DNA from: Phytoplasma sp035187685
GTDB lineage: Bacteria > Bacillota_I > Bacilli_A > Acholeplasmatales > Acholeplasmataceae
NCBI RefSeq assembly: GCF_035187685.1
Contig: NZ_CP131022.1
Location: forward strand, 124,001 to 188,000
Reading direction: 5' to 3'
DNA: 64,000 nt
Shown here piece after piece: positions 10,092 to 20,464 of this stretch (its first letter is position 1; every line of letters begins with the position of its first letter). A program made the translations under genes and the position numbers. The notes beneath the pieces are model-generated. The model was not told the origin of the DNA and did no database searches. It saw only the letters and a list, made by a program, of their open reading frames with translations.

Positions 10092-10955
10092 ATGAAAAAG
10101 TTTAAATATTTAATTTGTTCTTTTAAAACCAAATTAAAAATATTAAAAGATAAAAATTTTTTATTTGGTTTTTTATTTTTAATTATTTTAATGTTTTTAA
10201 TTTTATTTCGTTCTGGTTTATTTCCTAATCCTTATGATTCTTCATCAAGTACTAGATTGCAAAAAATTAGCTTTAAACATTGGATGGGAACTGACGGAAC
10301 TGGATATGATTTATTCGCTCGTGTTTTAGAAGGAGCGAAAATTTCATTAAGTATTAGCTTTATAATAGTAATGATTAGTAGTTTAATAGGTGCTTTTTTA
10401 GGAATTATAGCTGGTTATTTTCAAGGTTTTTTGGATAATATAATTATTTTTGTATGTGATTTTTTAACTATTATCCCAGATATTATCTTGGCTATTTTTA
10501 TTATGTTATTTTTAGAAAATTTTAATAATAAAATATTTACACTTATTATTGTACTAGTTATTTCTTATATACCTTCTTATATTCGTGTAATAAGAGCAAA
10601 TACTTTAACCATTAAACAAAAAGATTTTGTTAAAGCATCTAAAGCTTTAGGTTCGAGCGAAATTAGAATTATTAAAAAACATATTTTGCCAAATATTTGC
10701 GCTAATTTAATAACTAAAATGATTTTAAATATGTCGAGTGTTATTCTAGCCATTTCGGGATTAAGTTTTATTGGTTTAGGTTTGAACAGAGATAAAGCTG
10801 AGTGGGGTAATATTTTATTTGCTTCCAAAGAATATATCATGGATAATCCTAATTTGTTTTATGGCCCTTTTATTATTATCTTTTTAACTGTTTTTTCTTT
10901 TGATTTAATAGGTAAAAGTTTAATCCATTATTTGGATAATAATAAATATAATTAA
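10092..10955 (+). CDS. oppC: Peptide ABC transporter permease (OppC/DppC-like)
   Basis: 287 residues, second channel subunit. An N-terminal helix (around residues 23-43) precedes the typical periplasmic segment HWMGTDGTGYDLFARVLEGAKISL. The core permease domain follows, with its cytoplasmic loop (KASKALGSSEIRIIKKHILPN). The family usually has DxxGRD in the first segment; here it reads DGTGYD. ATG 10092 follows oppB by 37 bases, with a weak ribosome binding site (agaaag). Confidence 0.9.
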   Translation: MKKFKYLICSFKTKLKILKDKNFLFGFLFLIILMFLILFRSGLFPNPYDSSSSTRLQKISFKHWMGTDGTGYDLFARVLEGAKISLSISFIIVMISSLIGAFLGIIAGYFQGFLDNIIIFVCDFLTIIPDIILAIFIMLFLENFNNKIFTLIIVLVISYIPSYIRVIRANTLTIKQKDFVKASKALGSSEIRIIKKHILPNICANLITKMILNMSSVILAISGLSFIGLGLNRDKAEWGNILFASKEYIMDNPNLFYGPFIIIFLTVFSFDLIGKSLIHYLDNNKYN

Positions 10956-11031
10956 GTTGTTAGATTAATTAAAAAAATATTTCAATTTTTTTAAAATTTA
11001 ATTTTTAATAAATATAAAAAGGATATAATAA

Positions 11032-12624
11032 ATGATTGTTAATAAAAAGAAAATGAAAGATTTTTTAATAGATCATAAAGGTAAAATGTTTATTATAACT
11101 GCTATTATTTTAAGTTGCTTAGTAGGGTTTTGGATTATATATCTAAATATAATGAACGAATCTATTAAAGATAAAATAATAATAAGGATTCCCGTTGATA
11201 TAAAAGATTGGGAAACTGCTGGTGGCAGTAGAACAGTTTATAAAGCACATATAATGGATTTCATACATGAATGTTTTTTAAACACACAAGAAGATGGTAA
11301 AACAATAATATCAGGATCAGGATTATTAAAACAAATTCCTCAAAAAAACGGAAAAATAATAATATGTGAATTAAAAAATGAAATTTATTTTCATAATAAT
11401 GATCCTATACAAACTGATGATGTAGTATATTCAATCAATAGAGGGAAAATACAAGGTGATAAAAATTATAAAAAAATATCACAAGTCGAAAAAATAAATG
11501 ATAAAAGATTTAAAATTTATTTAGACAAAGATTATTCTGATTGGGAATTATTTTTTACTAAATATATTAAAATAATTAATAAAAAAGAAGTTCAAAAAAA
11601 TGAAGCAAAAGGTCTTAAAATAGGTACTGGCCCTTTTAAATTTAAAAATCATAAAATAAATGATAAAGTAGAATTAGAACTTTTTGAAGAATATTACGAT
11701 AAACAGTCTATAGCTAATACGAATAAAAAAATTATTTTTAAAATAATATCCGACAATAATACTGCTATACAAGAGTTAGAAACAGGAAAAATTGACATTT
11801 GCACTGGACTTAATTCAAACCAAATTATAAATTTAAAAGAAAAAATTGATAAAAGCGAATTTAAAAATTTTAAAATATTAGAAAACAAAACAGCTAGTAG
11901 CAATTATATTTACTTTAACAAAATAATAACTATTCCATTAGTACGTGATATTATTTCAAGATCGTTAAATATACAACAAATGATTGAAGAGTTAAATTTA
12001 ACATCAATAGTTTCATTTGCAAAACATTTTGTTAACAGTAACATAATAACATTAGATATAAATTATCATAAAAATAAATTAAGCGAAACAGAAGCTCAAA
12101 AACTAGTTAAACAATTAAAACCAGAAGAAAAAAAATTAAAATTAGGTGTTGGTGTAACAACACCACTGATATATAAAATAATAGACAAATTAACTAATAT
12201 TGGCTTTGAAGTTGAATTAGATACACCAAACTTTAATAATTTAGTAGCAAATACTATTAATAAAAAATATAACATGAGTATTTTCGGTGAATCTTTTGAT
12301 TACAAATATCCACATCCAACTTATAGTGATTATTTTTTAACCAATAATAACAAAAGTAACTTTTGTGGTGTGAATGAAGAAGATGAATTATATTTGGAAC
12401 AAAAAATAAAACAAGCTGAAATAGAAACAAATGAAACAAAATACAATGAAATTATATTAGATATAGAACGATATTTAAATAAACAAAATTATTTATTACC
12501 GCTAACAGAAAACAAGTATAATTATATTGGTTATTCCGTAAAATTAGATCCAAAATTTGTTAAATGTGATATTTTCGGCTATTTTTATAATTTAAAATCA
12601 ATACCAAAAAAACAAATTAAATAA
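11032..12624 (+). CDS. oppA: Peptide ABC transporter substrate-binding protein (OppA/DppA-like)
   Basis: 530-residue member of the family 5 extracellular solute-binding proteins, which capture peptides outside the membrane. One hydrophobic helix (about residues 17-37) anchors it. An ILSC sequence inside the helix is a poor lipobox, so simple anchoring is more likely than lipoprotein processing. The body shows family marks such as LKNEIYFHNNDPIQTDDVVYS, GTGPFKF and the late ADxxDYxxP-like FGESFDYKYPHPTYSDYF. It is last in the operon; ribosome binding site aaaggata (11019-11026); a strong bidirectional terminator follows. Confidence 0.9.
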   Translation: MIVNKKKMKDFLIDHKGKMFIITAIILSCLVGFWIIYLNIMNESIKDKIIIRIPVDIKDWETAGGSRTVYKAHIMDFIHECFLNTQEDGKTIISGSGLLKQIPQKNGKIIICELKNEIYFHNNDPIQTDDVVYSINRGKIQGDKNYKKISQVEKINDKRFKIYLDKDYSDWELFFTKYIKIINKKEVQKNEAKGLKIGTGPFKFKNHKINDKVELELFEEYYDKQSIANTNKKIIFKIISDNNTAIQELETGKIDICTGLNSNQIINLKEKIDKSEFKNFKILENKTASSNYIYFNKIITIPLVRDIISRSLNIQQMIEELNLTSIVSFAKHFVNSNIITLDINYHKNKLSETEAQKLVKQLKPEEKKLKLGVGVTTPLIYKIIDKLTNIGFEVELDTPNFNNLVANTINKKYNMSIFGESFDYKYPHPTYSDYFLTNNNKSNFCGVNEEDELYLEQKIKQAEIETNETKYNEIILDIERYLNKQNYLLPLTENKYNYIGYSVKLDPKFVKCDIFGYFYNLKSIPKKQIK

Positions 12625-12632
12625 TATTATTG

Positions 12633-12674
12633 AAAAAAATCCAATATCATTGATAAATGATATTGGATTTTTTT
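12633..12674. terminator. Bidirectional terminator between oppA and rsmG relic
   Basis: Perfect 18-bp stem (left arm 12633-12650, right arm 12657-12674) with loop tgataa. It carries A and T runs on its two sides, so it can end transcription from both strands. Confidence 0.9.
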
Positions 12675-12685
12675 ATTAACAAATA

Positions 12686-12895
12686 TTAAACATTTTTTTG
12701 AAATAATAAATTAACTCTTTTACCTAAATTTTCAGGTAATTCAACAAAAAACTTATTTTTTAATTTAAATGGATAATTTTTTTTTATATTTTGTAATTCT
12801 GTTTTGTAATTAGGACCTTTCATAACTATAAAATAACCATTATTATTAAGAACTAAAGAAGCCAATTTTAAAATTAAATCTAATTTTCCTAAAGC
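12686..12895 (-). pseudogene. rsmG: 3' fragment of rsmG (16S rRNA guanine-527 N7-methyltransferase)
   Basis: The minus strand encodes 69 residues ending at TAA 12686-12688: ALGKLDLILKLASLV, NNNGYFIVMKGPNYKTELQN and VELPENLGKR. This is the C-terminal pattern of RsmG/GidB, with its GYFI-x-MKGP strand and ELP motif. Upstream the frame closes at once and the methyltransferase SAM-binding part is missing. The break coincides with a transposase relic that begins at about 12900. I infer insertion followed by decay. Modest certainty on family, high on being a fragment. Confidence 0.6.
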
Positions 12896-12899
12896 TTAA

Positions 12900-13080
12900 A
12901 ATTTTAAAACAACTAAACTTTTAGAAAAATTATTTACTGATATTACTTATTTTAAAAATGATGAGAGTTTTTTATATTTTTCTTTTATTATTGATGTTTT
13001 TAAATAATCAAATTATTGCTTTTTATATTTCATAGATAAACAAAATAAAAATTTAATTTTAAATACCATTTCAAAAAAAT
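12900..13080 (+). mobile_element. IS3-family transposase relic (integrase core fragment)
   Basis: Plus-strand translation from about 12927 reads LFTDITYFKNDESFLYFSFI followed by IDVF. That is the start of the DDE integrase core of IS3-type (tra5) transposases, with the first catalytic Asp at 12939-12941. A frameshift and stop follow, and only KQNKNLILNT can still be aligned. No ends or inverted repeats are identifiable. Confidence 0.5.
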
Positions 13081-13705
13081 ACCTAAATTAAAACCTCCTT
13101 GTCTATTTTTATTTCTATCAAGTTTTATATTTATTAATTGATTCGAATTAAAAAAAATTAATTAAATCCCCTTTTTTTTGTTATTATGTTTGTCACAAAA
13201 ATCAAATTCATACGATAAATTTGTTATCATAAAACCTTTTCGATCAAATGAAAAGTATTTTATTTAATCGTAATACTTTTTTATTTCAAAACTCCCCATA
13301 AAAAATCAAAAAAATTGTTAACTAATTTCCTTCTTTATGGAATCAAAAATGGTTATTAGCTAAATTAAACTATCTTTTGCCTTTTCAATATTCTCAAAAT
13401 TTTAAATAATTAATTTAGAAATATTGTTTTAAAATTAGATTTTTTGAATATCAAACTTTAACAAAAGGCATTTTTTTAGATAAAATAATCAAATTATAAA
13501 AAAATTTATTTTTAGAACAAATTGAGGTCTTATAACATTTATGTTAAATAGAATGTTTAAAAATCTCAATATAAAAAACTTCTAAATTTTTTTATATTTC
13601 CTATAGTTTTAAAAGATATTAAATTATAGGCTTAATTTTAATTCTTTAATGACAATTTTAAAGACAAAAGTTGTAAAAAATAGAAAATTACACGTTTGAC
13701 ACACA
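13081..13705. other. Decayed intergenic stretch
   Basis: No frame over 60 codons on either strand and no clear motif. It probably holds the remainder of the IS relic and perhaps the eroded 5' part of rsmG. Confidence 0.4.
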
Positions 13706-13710
13706 TTCAT

Positions 13711-14697
13711 TTAATTGAAATTGATATTTATTAAAAGATATTTCAAACCTTGTACTCCATCTACATTTCCTTTTTTTATCTGATAATATAAATGAATAAA
13801 TTTTAAAATCAAATTTTTTATTTTTTCAATAGATAATAATTTCATTTCTTTTATTAGAAAAAAAGTTTTTTCTGGATAATATTGTAAAATAGTGCTAATT
13901 TCGTTTTCTGTTTTGTTTTCATTCAATAAATGTTTTAATAAAATCATATCTTGTAATTTGTTTAAAATTTGATAGATAACATAATTAGGATCTTTTTTTT
14001 TATTTATTAAATCTTCAAATAATAAAAAAGCTTCTTTAGCATTTGAATTATTTATAACGGATTTAATAAATAAAAATACACTTTCATCTTTTAAAAAGAT
14101 CAATTGTTTTATAATTTTGATATCATTAATTTTTTTATCTGCAGAAGATAAATAATATAATTTAATTTTTTTAATTTCTTCTTTTAATAAAGATAAATTT
14201 TTTTTGGTTTTTTTATTTAAAAAGTAAATAATGTTCGGAAATATTGTAAAACCTTCTTGTTTAAAAATTTTTTGAATATAATTGTATAAATTTTGGTCAG
14301 TTAATTTATATTTTCTTTTAATGTTAAATTTAGTATTTATTTTTTTTTGTATATCTGATGGAAAATTATTTTCTTTTGTTTCGTTTAAATAAATAATAAT
14401 ATTTTCATCTGGTTTGTTAAAAAAATCTAACAAAAATTTTAAATTTATATTTTTTTTAATAAATAAAAAAGAAATATTTTCAATAAACAAGACTTTTTTA
14501 TTATAAAAAAAAGAACTAGTAAATAATTCTTTAGCTATATCTTTAGCCATCTCCATATAATTATCTTCTTGAATAGAATAAAATAAAAAATGATAATTTT
14601 GTGTTTGACATAAATTCTTTAAATTATTTTGTTCTTCTTCTAAAGAATGTTTTTCTTCATAAATTATTAAATTCAAAGAATTATTTTTCATAAACAA
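13711..14697 (-). CDS. holA: DNA polymerase III delta subunit
   Basis: 328 residues; length and layout fit HolA, the clamp-loader subunit that opens the sliding clamp. The N-terminal ATPase-like fold lacks a Walker motif, as expected. Typical elements are the LFIENISFLF strand, the IIYLNE region and the helical C-terminal domain (DPNYVIYQILNKLQDMILLKHLL). Start may be ATG 14697 (MFMKNN) or ATG 14691 (MKNN). It is last gene of the ftsH-to-holA minus-strand run, 38 bases after xerD. Confidence 0.8.
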   Translation of the reverse strand: MFMKNNSLNLIIYEEKHSLEEEQNNLKNLCQTQNYHFLFYSIQEDNYMEMAKDIAKELFTSSFFYNKKVLFIENISFLFIKKNINLKFLLDFFNKPDENIIIYLNETKENNFPSDIQKKINTKFNIKRKYKLTDQNLYNYIQKIFKQEGFTIFPNIIYFLNKKTKKNLSLLKEEIKKIKLYYLSSADKKINDIKIIKQLIFLKDESVFLFIKSVINNSNAKEAFLLFEDLINKKKDPNYVIYQILNKLQDMILLKHLLNENKTENEISTILQYYPEKTFFLIKEMKLLSIEKIKNLILKFIHLYYQIKKGNVDGVQGLKYLLININFN

Positions 14698-14735
14698 AGA
14701 CTTCCTTAGTTATAAAATGATTTATTTTGATAATT

Positions 14736-15665
14736 TTATTTTAAAGCTCTAGGATGGTATTTGAAATATGCTTTTTTTAAATATTTTGGATTAATATGAG
14801 TATAAATTTGAGTAGTTGCAATATCTTCGTGTCCTAAAATATTTTGTAAAGTCCTTAAATCCATGCCATTTTCTAATAAATGAGTAGCAAAAGAATGTCT
14901 AAGTGTATGTGGCGAATATTCATCTCTTAAATTAGCTTTTTTAGCTATTTTTTTAAAAATTTTGTAACAACCTTGTCGTGTTAAACGTTCTCCGTTTTGA
15001 TTTAAGAAAACAAAGGAAATTGTTTTCTTTTTTAAAAGTATAGGGCGTCCTTGTTTTAAATATTTTTTTAATATTTGCGAAGAATATTTAGTAACAGGGG
15101 TAATTCTTTCTTTAGAACCCTTTCCTTTTATAATAATATAAAATTCTTGTAAATGTAAATCATTTAAGGTTAAATTTAAAATTTCTGATATTCTTAAACC
15201 TGAACCGTACATCAATTCAAAAAATGCTTTATTTCTTAAAGAGCATAAAGCATTTTTCTTATCGATTACACATTTTAAAAAGAAAAAAACTTCTTGTAAA
15301 GATAGAACTAAAGGTAATTTGAGTTCTATCTTTGGTATTTTAATTATAAGAGCTACATTATATTTCACTTTTTTTTCTAAAAATAAAAAATAATGAAATT
15401 TTTTGATAACAATAATTTTTCTAGCTAAACTTCTGCTACTTATATTATATAAATGAGTTATATGTTCTAAAAATAAAGAAATATCTTTTTGTGTTATTTT
15501 ATTGAGTTTTTTTATTTTTAAATCCTTAGTTATAAAATTTAAATATTGTTTTATGTCGTTTAAATAAGCTTCAATAGTATTCGAAGATAATAATAATTCA
15601 TGTTCAATATAAAATTTGAAATCTATTAAAACGCTTTGCATTTTTAAATCGAAACTTTCTTTCAT
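14736..15665 (-). CDS. xerD: Tyrosine recombinase XerD/XerC
   Basis: 309-residue site-specific recombinase, normally resolving chromosome dimers at dif. The N-terminal SAM-like DNA-binding domain (residues 10-105) precedes the catalytic domain. Catalytic residues are visible: Arg in GSGLRISEIL, Lys in KGKGSKER, His253 and Arg256 (HTLRH), His279 (LGHED) and Tyr288 (QIYTHINP). The length matches XerC/XerD, and the single copy in this window does not decide between the two names. It lies 19 bases after yitT and 38 before holA. Confidence 0.88.
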   Translation of the reverse strand: MKESFDLKMQSVLIDFKFYIEHELLLSSNTIEAYLNDIKQYLNFITKDLKIKKLNKITQKDISLFLEHITHLYNISSRSLARKIIVIKKFHYFLFLEKKVKYNVALIIKIPKIELKLPLVLSLQEVFFFLKCVIDKKNALCSLRNKAFFELMYGSGLRISEILNLTLNDLHLQEFYIIIKGKGSKERITPVTKYSSQILKKYLKQGRPILLKKKTISFVFLNQNGERLTRQGCYKIFKKIAKKANLRDEYSPHTLRHSFATHLLENGMDLRTLQNILGHEDIATTQIYTHINPKYLKKAYFKYHPRALK

Positions 15666-15684
15666 ATTTTGAAAATTATCATTT

Positions 15685-16485
15685 TTAATTATCAGGTTGG
15701 GAATTAAATTTGTTTAACATAAAATATATAATAAAAGAAGTTATTAATAATTTAATAAAAGTTAATAATAAAGATATAAAATGTATTTCCCTTTGATAAA
15801 AGTATAAAAAAGAAACCGAAAATATAGCTATAATATAATTCAAAATATTAATACAAAAAGATATATTTTTCTTTTTATAAATTGATAAATATTTAGCTAT
15901 AATATCTATTCCGCCAGTAGAACTACCTGTTTTAATACAAAAACTAATAATAAAACCTGTGGAACAAGATACGATAATAACTCTTAATAAAGATAATCCA
16001 AAACCACTATCTTTTTTTATTAATCCAAAACCATGACTTAAAAAATGTAATTGTCCATCAGGTTTATTTATTAAAAAAGTAAATATAAATAATAAAATAA
16101 CAAAAGCTATAGTATTAATTAAAGAATTCATGCTAAATTTAAAATCTAATTTAGGAAAAGAAATAAAAATAAATAAAAATAAATTAACACAACCTACAAA
16201 AATAGAAGCAAATAAACCATTAAAAGTAGTGTTTGGGAATGAATCAGGTTTAATTTTTATTAAAATTTTAGCAATAGCATCGCCGATGCCATGAATTCCT
16301 GTTGTGTATACTGTAGTTTGGTAATCGCCGCTCATAAAAATCACATCAACCAAAATATATATTAAAACTAAAAATAAAGATATAAAAATTGTTTTAATGT
16401 TTTTTTTGGTGAAAAATTTATCATTCACGTTTTTATAAACCTTTGAAATATTATCGTTTGAAATATTTAGGTTTTTGTTCTGCAT
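15685..16485 (-). CDS. YitT-family membrane protein
   Basis: 266 residues with five or six membrane helices. The family mark GSSTGGIDIIAKYLSIYKKK (around residues 187-206) is well kept. Most YitT proteins carry a C-terminal DUF2179 domain of about 80 residues. Here the protein ends after the last helix (FIIYFMLNKF), so that domain is missing. Function is unknown; a transport role is often assumed. It is 39 bases downstream of ileS. Confidence 0.8.
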   Translation of the reverse strand: MQNKNLNISNDNISKVYKNVNDKFFTKKNIKTIFISLFLVLIYILVDVIFMSGDYQTTVYTTGIHGIGDAIAKILIKIKPDSFPNTTFNGLFASIFVGCVNLFLFIFISFPKLDFKFSMNSLINTIAFVILLFIFTFLINKPDGQLHFLSHGFGLIKKDSGFGLSLLRVIIVSCSTGFIISFCIKTGSSTGGIDIIAKYLSIYKKKNISFCINILNYIIAIFSVSFLYFYQREIHFISLLLTFIKLLITSFIIYFMLNKFNSQPDN

Positions 16486-16524
16486 GTGATTTATTTTTAT
16501 TATCCTTAGTTTATTATTTTTTCT

Positions 16525-19281
16525 TTATTTAAAATATTTTGAACAACGAATACATAAATTATTTAAATTTGTGTTTTCTGTAACATTCCAACATCTAGGA
16601 CATTCAGTGCCTGAAGCTGTTGTAACATGAATATTTAACGAATTTGATTCTATTATTTCCGATTGCGAAACTATCAAAAATTGATTTAATTTGTTTTTAA
16701 TTTCTAAATTATCTAACATTTCAATATATTCTTTGGGTAATTTTAAAATTAATTTAGCTTGTAAAGATTTGTTTATAATTTTATTCGTTCTTTCTTCTTC
16801 CAATTTTTTTAAAATTTGTTCTCTAAAACTAAAAAATAATTTATAATGATTTTGTTTTTGATGAAAATTAATTTTTGTATAATGGTCAGAAAGGAATTCT
16901 TGAATTTCTTTTTTTTTAGGTATTGACTCTAAATAAATATCTTCTTTTTTATTAAAAGATAAATGTTGATACGCTTCTGAAGTTGTATGCGGGATAATAG
17001 GAGTTAAAATTTTTAATAAAGATATTAAAATGTCGTATATATTAGATTGAATAACATTTCTTTCCCAATTATTTTCTTTTTCAATGTATAAAATATCTTT
17101 TCCAAAGTCTAAATAAAAAGCACTTATTTTGTTGGCTATAAAAGGATATAATAAGCTCATAATTTTGTCAAAATTATAATTTTCATAAAATTCTAATATT
17201 TTTAGAAAAATATTTTGGAATTCTAAAAAAAATAATTGATGAAATAATGGTCTTTGTTCTAATGGAATGTAATATTCTTTATAAGGTTCGAAATTATTTA
17301 AATTACCTAACATAAAACGAAAAGTATTTCTTATTTTTTTATACTTTTCTTCTATTTGAGATAAGATATTATTATCTAATCTTACATCGATATTATAATT
17401 GATGTTAGCCACCCATAATCTTAAAATATCAGCGCCTTTTTGTTGTATAATTTTTAAAGGATCTACCACATTATTCAATGATTTACTCATTTTTTGGCCT
17501 TTTCCGTCTAAAACAAAACCATGAGTAATAATTGTTTTATAAGGTGTTGTTTGAAACGCAGCTACAGAAGTTACCAAAGAAGAATTAAACCAACCTCGAT
17601 ATTGATCTGCTCCTTCTAAATAAATATCAGCACTATTAAAATCTTTATATAATTTTTTTAAAACACTGTAAGAAGTTCCAGAATCAAACCAAACATCTAT
17701 AATATCTGTTTCTTTTTTAAAAATATTGTTAGGGCTTTTTGGATTTATATAATTTGTAGGTAATAATTTTGAAGCTTCCCATTCGAACCAAATCTCTTTT
17801 CCATGTTTTTCTATTAAATTGGCTACATGTTCTGTTATATATTTATCTAAAATAGGTTGTCCATCTTCTGTATAAAAAATAGGAATTGGGACCCCCCAAG
17901 TTCTTTGACGACTGATAACCCAATCTTTTCTATCTTTGATCATATTAAACATTTTTATTTGTCCCCACTTCGGAACCCATTTAATTTTTTTAATTTCTGA
18001 TAATAATTTGTTTTTTATTTTTTCAATATTCAAAAACCATTGCGGAATAGCAAAAAAAATAACTGGTTTTTTTGTTCTCTCATCGTGGGGATAGGAATGA
18101 TTTAATATTTCTGAATCAATTAATAAATTTTGTTTTTTTAAATCATCGACAATAATATAATTTGCTTTTTCATAAAACATTCCTTGGTATTTATCAGCAA
18201 TTTCAGACATCAAACCTTTTTTATCAACGCTTAACAAAATATCTAAATTATATTTTTCACTTAATACAAAATCATCATGACCGTGTCCAGGAGCTATATG
18301 AACTATACCAGTACCTTCTTTATCTGAAATAAAAGTATCTAAAACAATTTTCCCCTTTTTGTTAAAAAGTTTGTTTTCATAAGTTAAATCATTTAAGAAA
18401 TCACCCTTAAAAGTTTTTATAATTTTTATATTTTTCCATTTAAATTTGTTTTTTAATTTATTTAAAACGGAAGCACCTATAATATATTTTTTATTATCCA
18501 ACTTTATCAATTGATAATCTTTATTCGGATGAATACAAATAGCTACATTAGCTGGCAAAGTCCAAGGTGTTGTTGTCCAAACTATTAAAGAAGCATCTTG
18601 GAAAATAATTTCTTTTAAATTTAGGTTAAAAATAGGAAAAAGAACAAAAATAGAAAAAGATTGGTGATTGTGATATTCTATTTCTGATTCAGCTAAAGTA
18701 GATTGTAAAAAAGGAGACCAATAAATAGGTTTTAATTTTTTAAAAATTAATTTATTGTTAATCATTTCACTAAAAATACGTATTTGATCGGCTACAAAAG
18801 AGTTATTCAAGGTTAAATAAGGCTTATCCCATTGCCCTAAAATACCTAACCTTTTGAAATTTTTTTTTTGTTTTTCTACAAAAGTTAAAGCTATTTCTTT
18901 ACATTTATTTAAAAAAAATTTTTTCGAATTTAATTTATCTTTAGAATATTTTTTTAATATAACTGTTTCAATAGGAAGACCATGGCAATCCCAACCAGGA
19001 ATATAAGGAGTATAAAAACCTTGCATTGTTTTAAAACGTATTATAAAGTCTTTTAAAATTTTATTTAGAGCGTGTCCTATATGAATTTCTCCATTAGCAT
19101 AAGGAGGACCGTCATGAATAAAAAAACAAGAGTTATTTTGATTCTGTATTAAATTTTTTTTATATAATTTAATTTCTTCCCATTTTTTTTCTATTTCGAT
19201 TTCTTTTTGACTTAAATTTCCTTTCATAGGGAAATTGGTATAAGGCATTGACAAAGTATTTTTATAATTTTTATTTTCCAT
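16525..19281 (-). CDS. ileS: Isoleucyl-tRNA synthetase
   Basis: 918-residue class I synthetase charging tRNA-Ile. The HIGH motif is at residues 67-70 (NGEIHIGH) and KMSKS near residue 597 (GQKMSKSLNN). The editing domain lies between them (WTTTPWTLPANVAI). The C-terminal zinc ribbon is complete (CPRCW, then CIRC). ATG 19281 has a good upstream aggagaacaat. It is 44 bases after ychF in the same direction. Confidence 0.97.
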   Translation of the reverse strand: MENKNYKNTLSMPYTNFPMKGNLSQKEIEIEKKWEEIKLYKKNLIQNQNNSCFFIHDGPPYANGEIHIGHALNKILKDFIIRFKTMQGFYTPYIPGWDCHGLPIETVILKKYSKDKLNSKKFFLNKCKEIALTFVEKQKKNFKRLGILGQWDKPYLTLNNSFVADQIRIFSEMINNKLIFKKLKPIYWSPFLQSTLAESEIEYHNHQSFSIFVLFPIFNLNLKEIIFQDASLIVWTTTPWTLPANVAICIHPNKDYQLIKLDNKKYIIGASVLNKLKNKFKWKNIKIIKTFKGDFLNDLTYENKLFNKKGKIVLDTFISDKEGTGIVHIAPGHGHDDFVLSEKYNLDILLSVDKKGLMSEIADKYQGMFYEKANYIIVDDLKKQNLLIDSEILNHSYPHDERTKKPVIFFAIPQWFLNIEKIKNKLLSEIKKIKWVPKWGQIKMFNMIKDRKDWVISRQRTWGVPIPIFYTEDGQPILDKYITEHVANLIEKHGKEIWFEWEASKLLPTNYINPKSPNNIFKKETDIIDVWFDSGTSYSVLKKLYKDFNSADIYLEGADQYRGWFNSSLVTSVAAFQTTPYKTIITHGFVLDGKGQKMSKSLNNVVDPLKIIQQKGADILRLWVANINYNIDVRLDNNILSQIEEKYKKIRNTFRFMLGNLNNFEPYKEYYIPLEQRPLFHQLFFLEFQNIFLKILEFYENYNFDKIMSLLYPFIANKISAFYLDFGKDILYIEKENNWERNVIQSNIYDILISLLKILTPIIPHTTSEAYQHLSFNKKEDIYLESIPKKKEIQEFLSDHYTKINFHQKQNHYKLFFSFREQILKKLEEERTNKIINKSLQAKLILKLPKEYIEMLDNLEIKNKLNQFLIVSQSEIIESNSLNIHVTTASGTECPRCWNVTENTNLNNLCIRCSKYFK

Positions 19282-19325
19282 AATATTGTTCTCCTAAAAT
19301 AAATTAAAAAATAATTATAAACATT

Positions 19326-20441
19326 TTATTTGTTGTTTTTTTGTTTAGAAACGTTAAAATAAAAAGTAATGATATCTCCGTCTTTAACTATATAATTTTT
19401 TCCTTCTAAACGTAATTTGCCTTTTTCTTTAACTTTTTGAAAATTTTGAAAATTAGTTAAATCTGCAAAATTGCAAATTTCTGCCTTAATAAAACCTCTT
19501 TTAAAATCACTATGAATTATTCCTCCACACTCAGGTGCAGTCATACCTTTATTAAAAGACCATGCTTTTATTTCTTTTTCTCCTGCTGTAAAATAAGTTT
19601 GTAATCCCAAAAGTTTATAACTTTTTTGGATAATTTCTTGTAAGGCGTTATGTTTTAAATTATACATTGATAAAAAATTTTTTTGTTCTTCTTTATTTAA
19701 AATAGATAATTCTTTTTCTAATAAAACACAAATAGGAATAAATTCTCTTTTTTTTACTATAGCGTGTTCAGACATTTGTTTAAAAAAAGAATTGTGTTTT
19801 AAATGATGTAAATCTTTTTCTTCGAAATTACCAATATAAATCATAGGCTTTAAAGATAATAAATTAAAATTTTTTATTATTTTTGATTCCTGATTAGTTA
19901 AAGATATTTGGCTAATATTATTTTCTTTTTCTAAATGAAATTTTATTTTTTTTAATAATTCTTCTTCTAATATTTCTTTCTCCGAAGAAGTTTTTTTTTG
20001 TTTCATTATTTTAGATAAACGTTTTTCAATTTGTTCTAAATCTGAAAGAATTAATTCTGTTTCAACAATAATACTTTCTTCAACTGGATTTACTTTATCA
20101 TTAACATGAATAATATTTGAGTTTTCAAAACATTTGACTACGTGACAAATTGCATCAACATCTCTAATATGATTTAAAAATTGATTGCCTAAACCTTCAC
20201 CTTTTGAAGCGTTTTTAACTAAACCTGCTATGTCTATAAATTGAATTTGAGTTTTTATAATTTTTTGAGATCGAAACGAATTAGCTAAAAAATTAAGACG
20301 TTCATCTTGGACATCTACAATACCCACGTTAGGTTGTATAGTTGCAAAAGGATAATTAGCTTCTAATGCTTCCATGTTTGTTATTGTATTAAATAATGTT
20401 GATTTTCCAACATTAGGTAGGCCTATAATTCCGACTTTCAC
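19326..20441 (-). CDS. ychF: YchF/OLA1-type GTP/ATP-binding protein
   Basis: 371 residues. The N-terminal Obg-like G domain has G1 GLPNVGKST (residues 7-15) and G3 DIAGLVKNASKGEGLGN. The family's replaced G4 (YIGNFEE) suggests ATP preference, as in other YchF proteins. A coiled-coil insert and C-terminal TGS domain (GGIIHSDFKRGFIKAEI) follow. YchF proteins bind ribosomes and affect stress responses. The start is GTG 20441, since MKVGIIGLPN is the canonical N-terminus. Confidence 0.93.
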   Translation of the reverse strand: MKVGIIGLPNVGKSTLFNTITNMEALEANYPFATIQPNVGIVDVQDERLNFLANSFRSQKIIKTQIQFIDIAGLVKNASKGEGLGNQFLNHIRDVDAICHVVKCFENSNIIHVNDKVNPVEESIIVETELILSDLEQIEKRLSKIMKQKKTSSEKEILEEELLKKIKFHLEKENNISQISLTNQESKIIKNFNLLSLKPMIYIGNFEEKDLHHLKHNSFFKQMSEHAIVKKREFIPICVLLEKELSILNKEEQKNFLSMYNLKHNALQEIIQKSYKLLGLQTYFTAGEKEIKAWSFNKGMTAPECGGIIHSDFKRGFIKAEICNFADLTNFQNFQKVKEKGKLRLEGKNYIVKDGDIITFYFNVSKQKNNK

Positions 20442-20464
20442 AATTTTATTTTCTTAAACCTTTC

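Noticed and set aside
11090..11110. Lipoprotein processing of OppA at ILSC
   Set aside because: The Cys sits inside the membrane helix, and the residues before it do not match a normal lipobox well.
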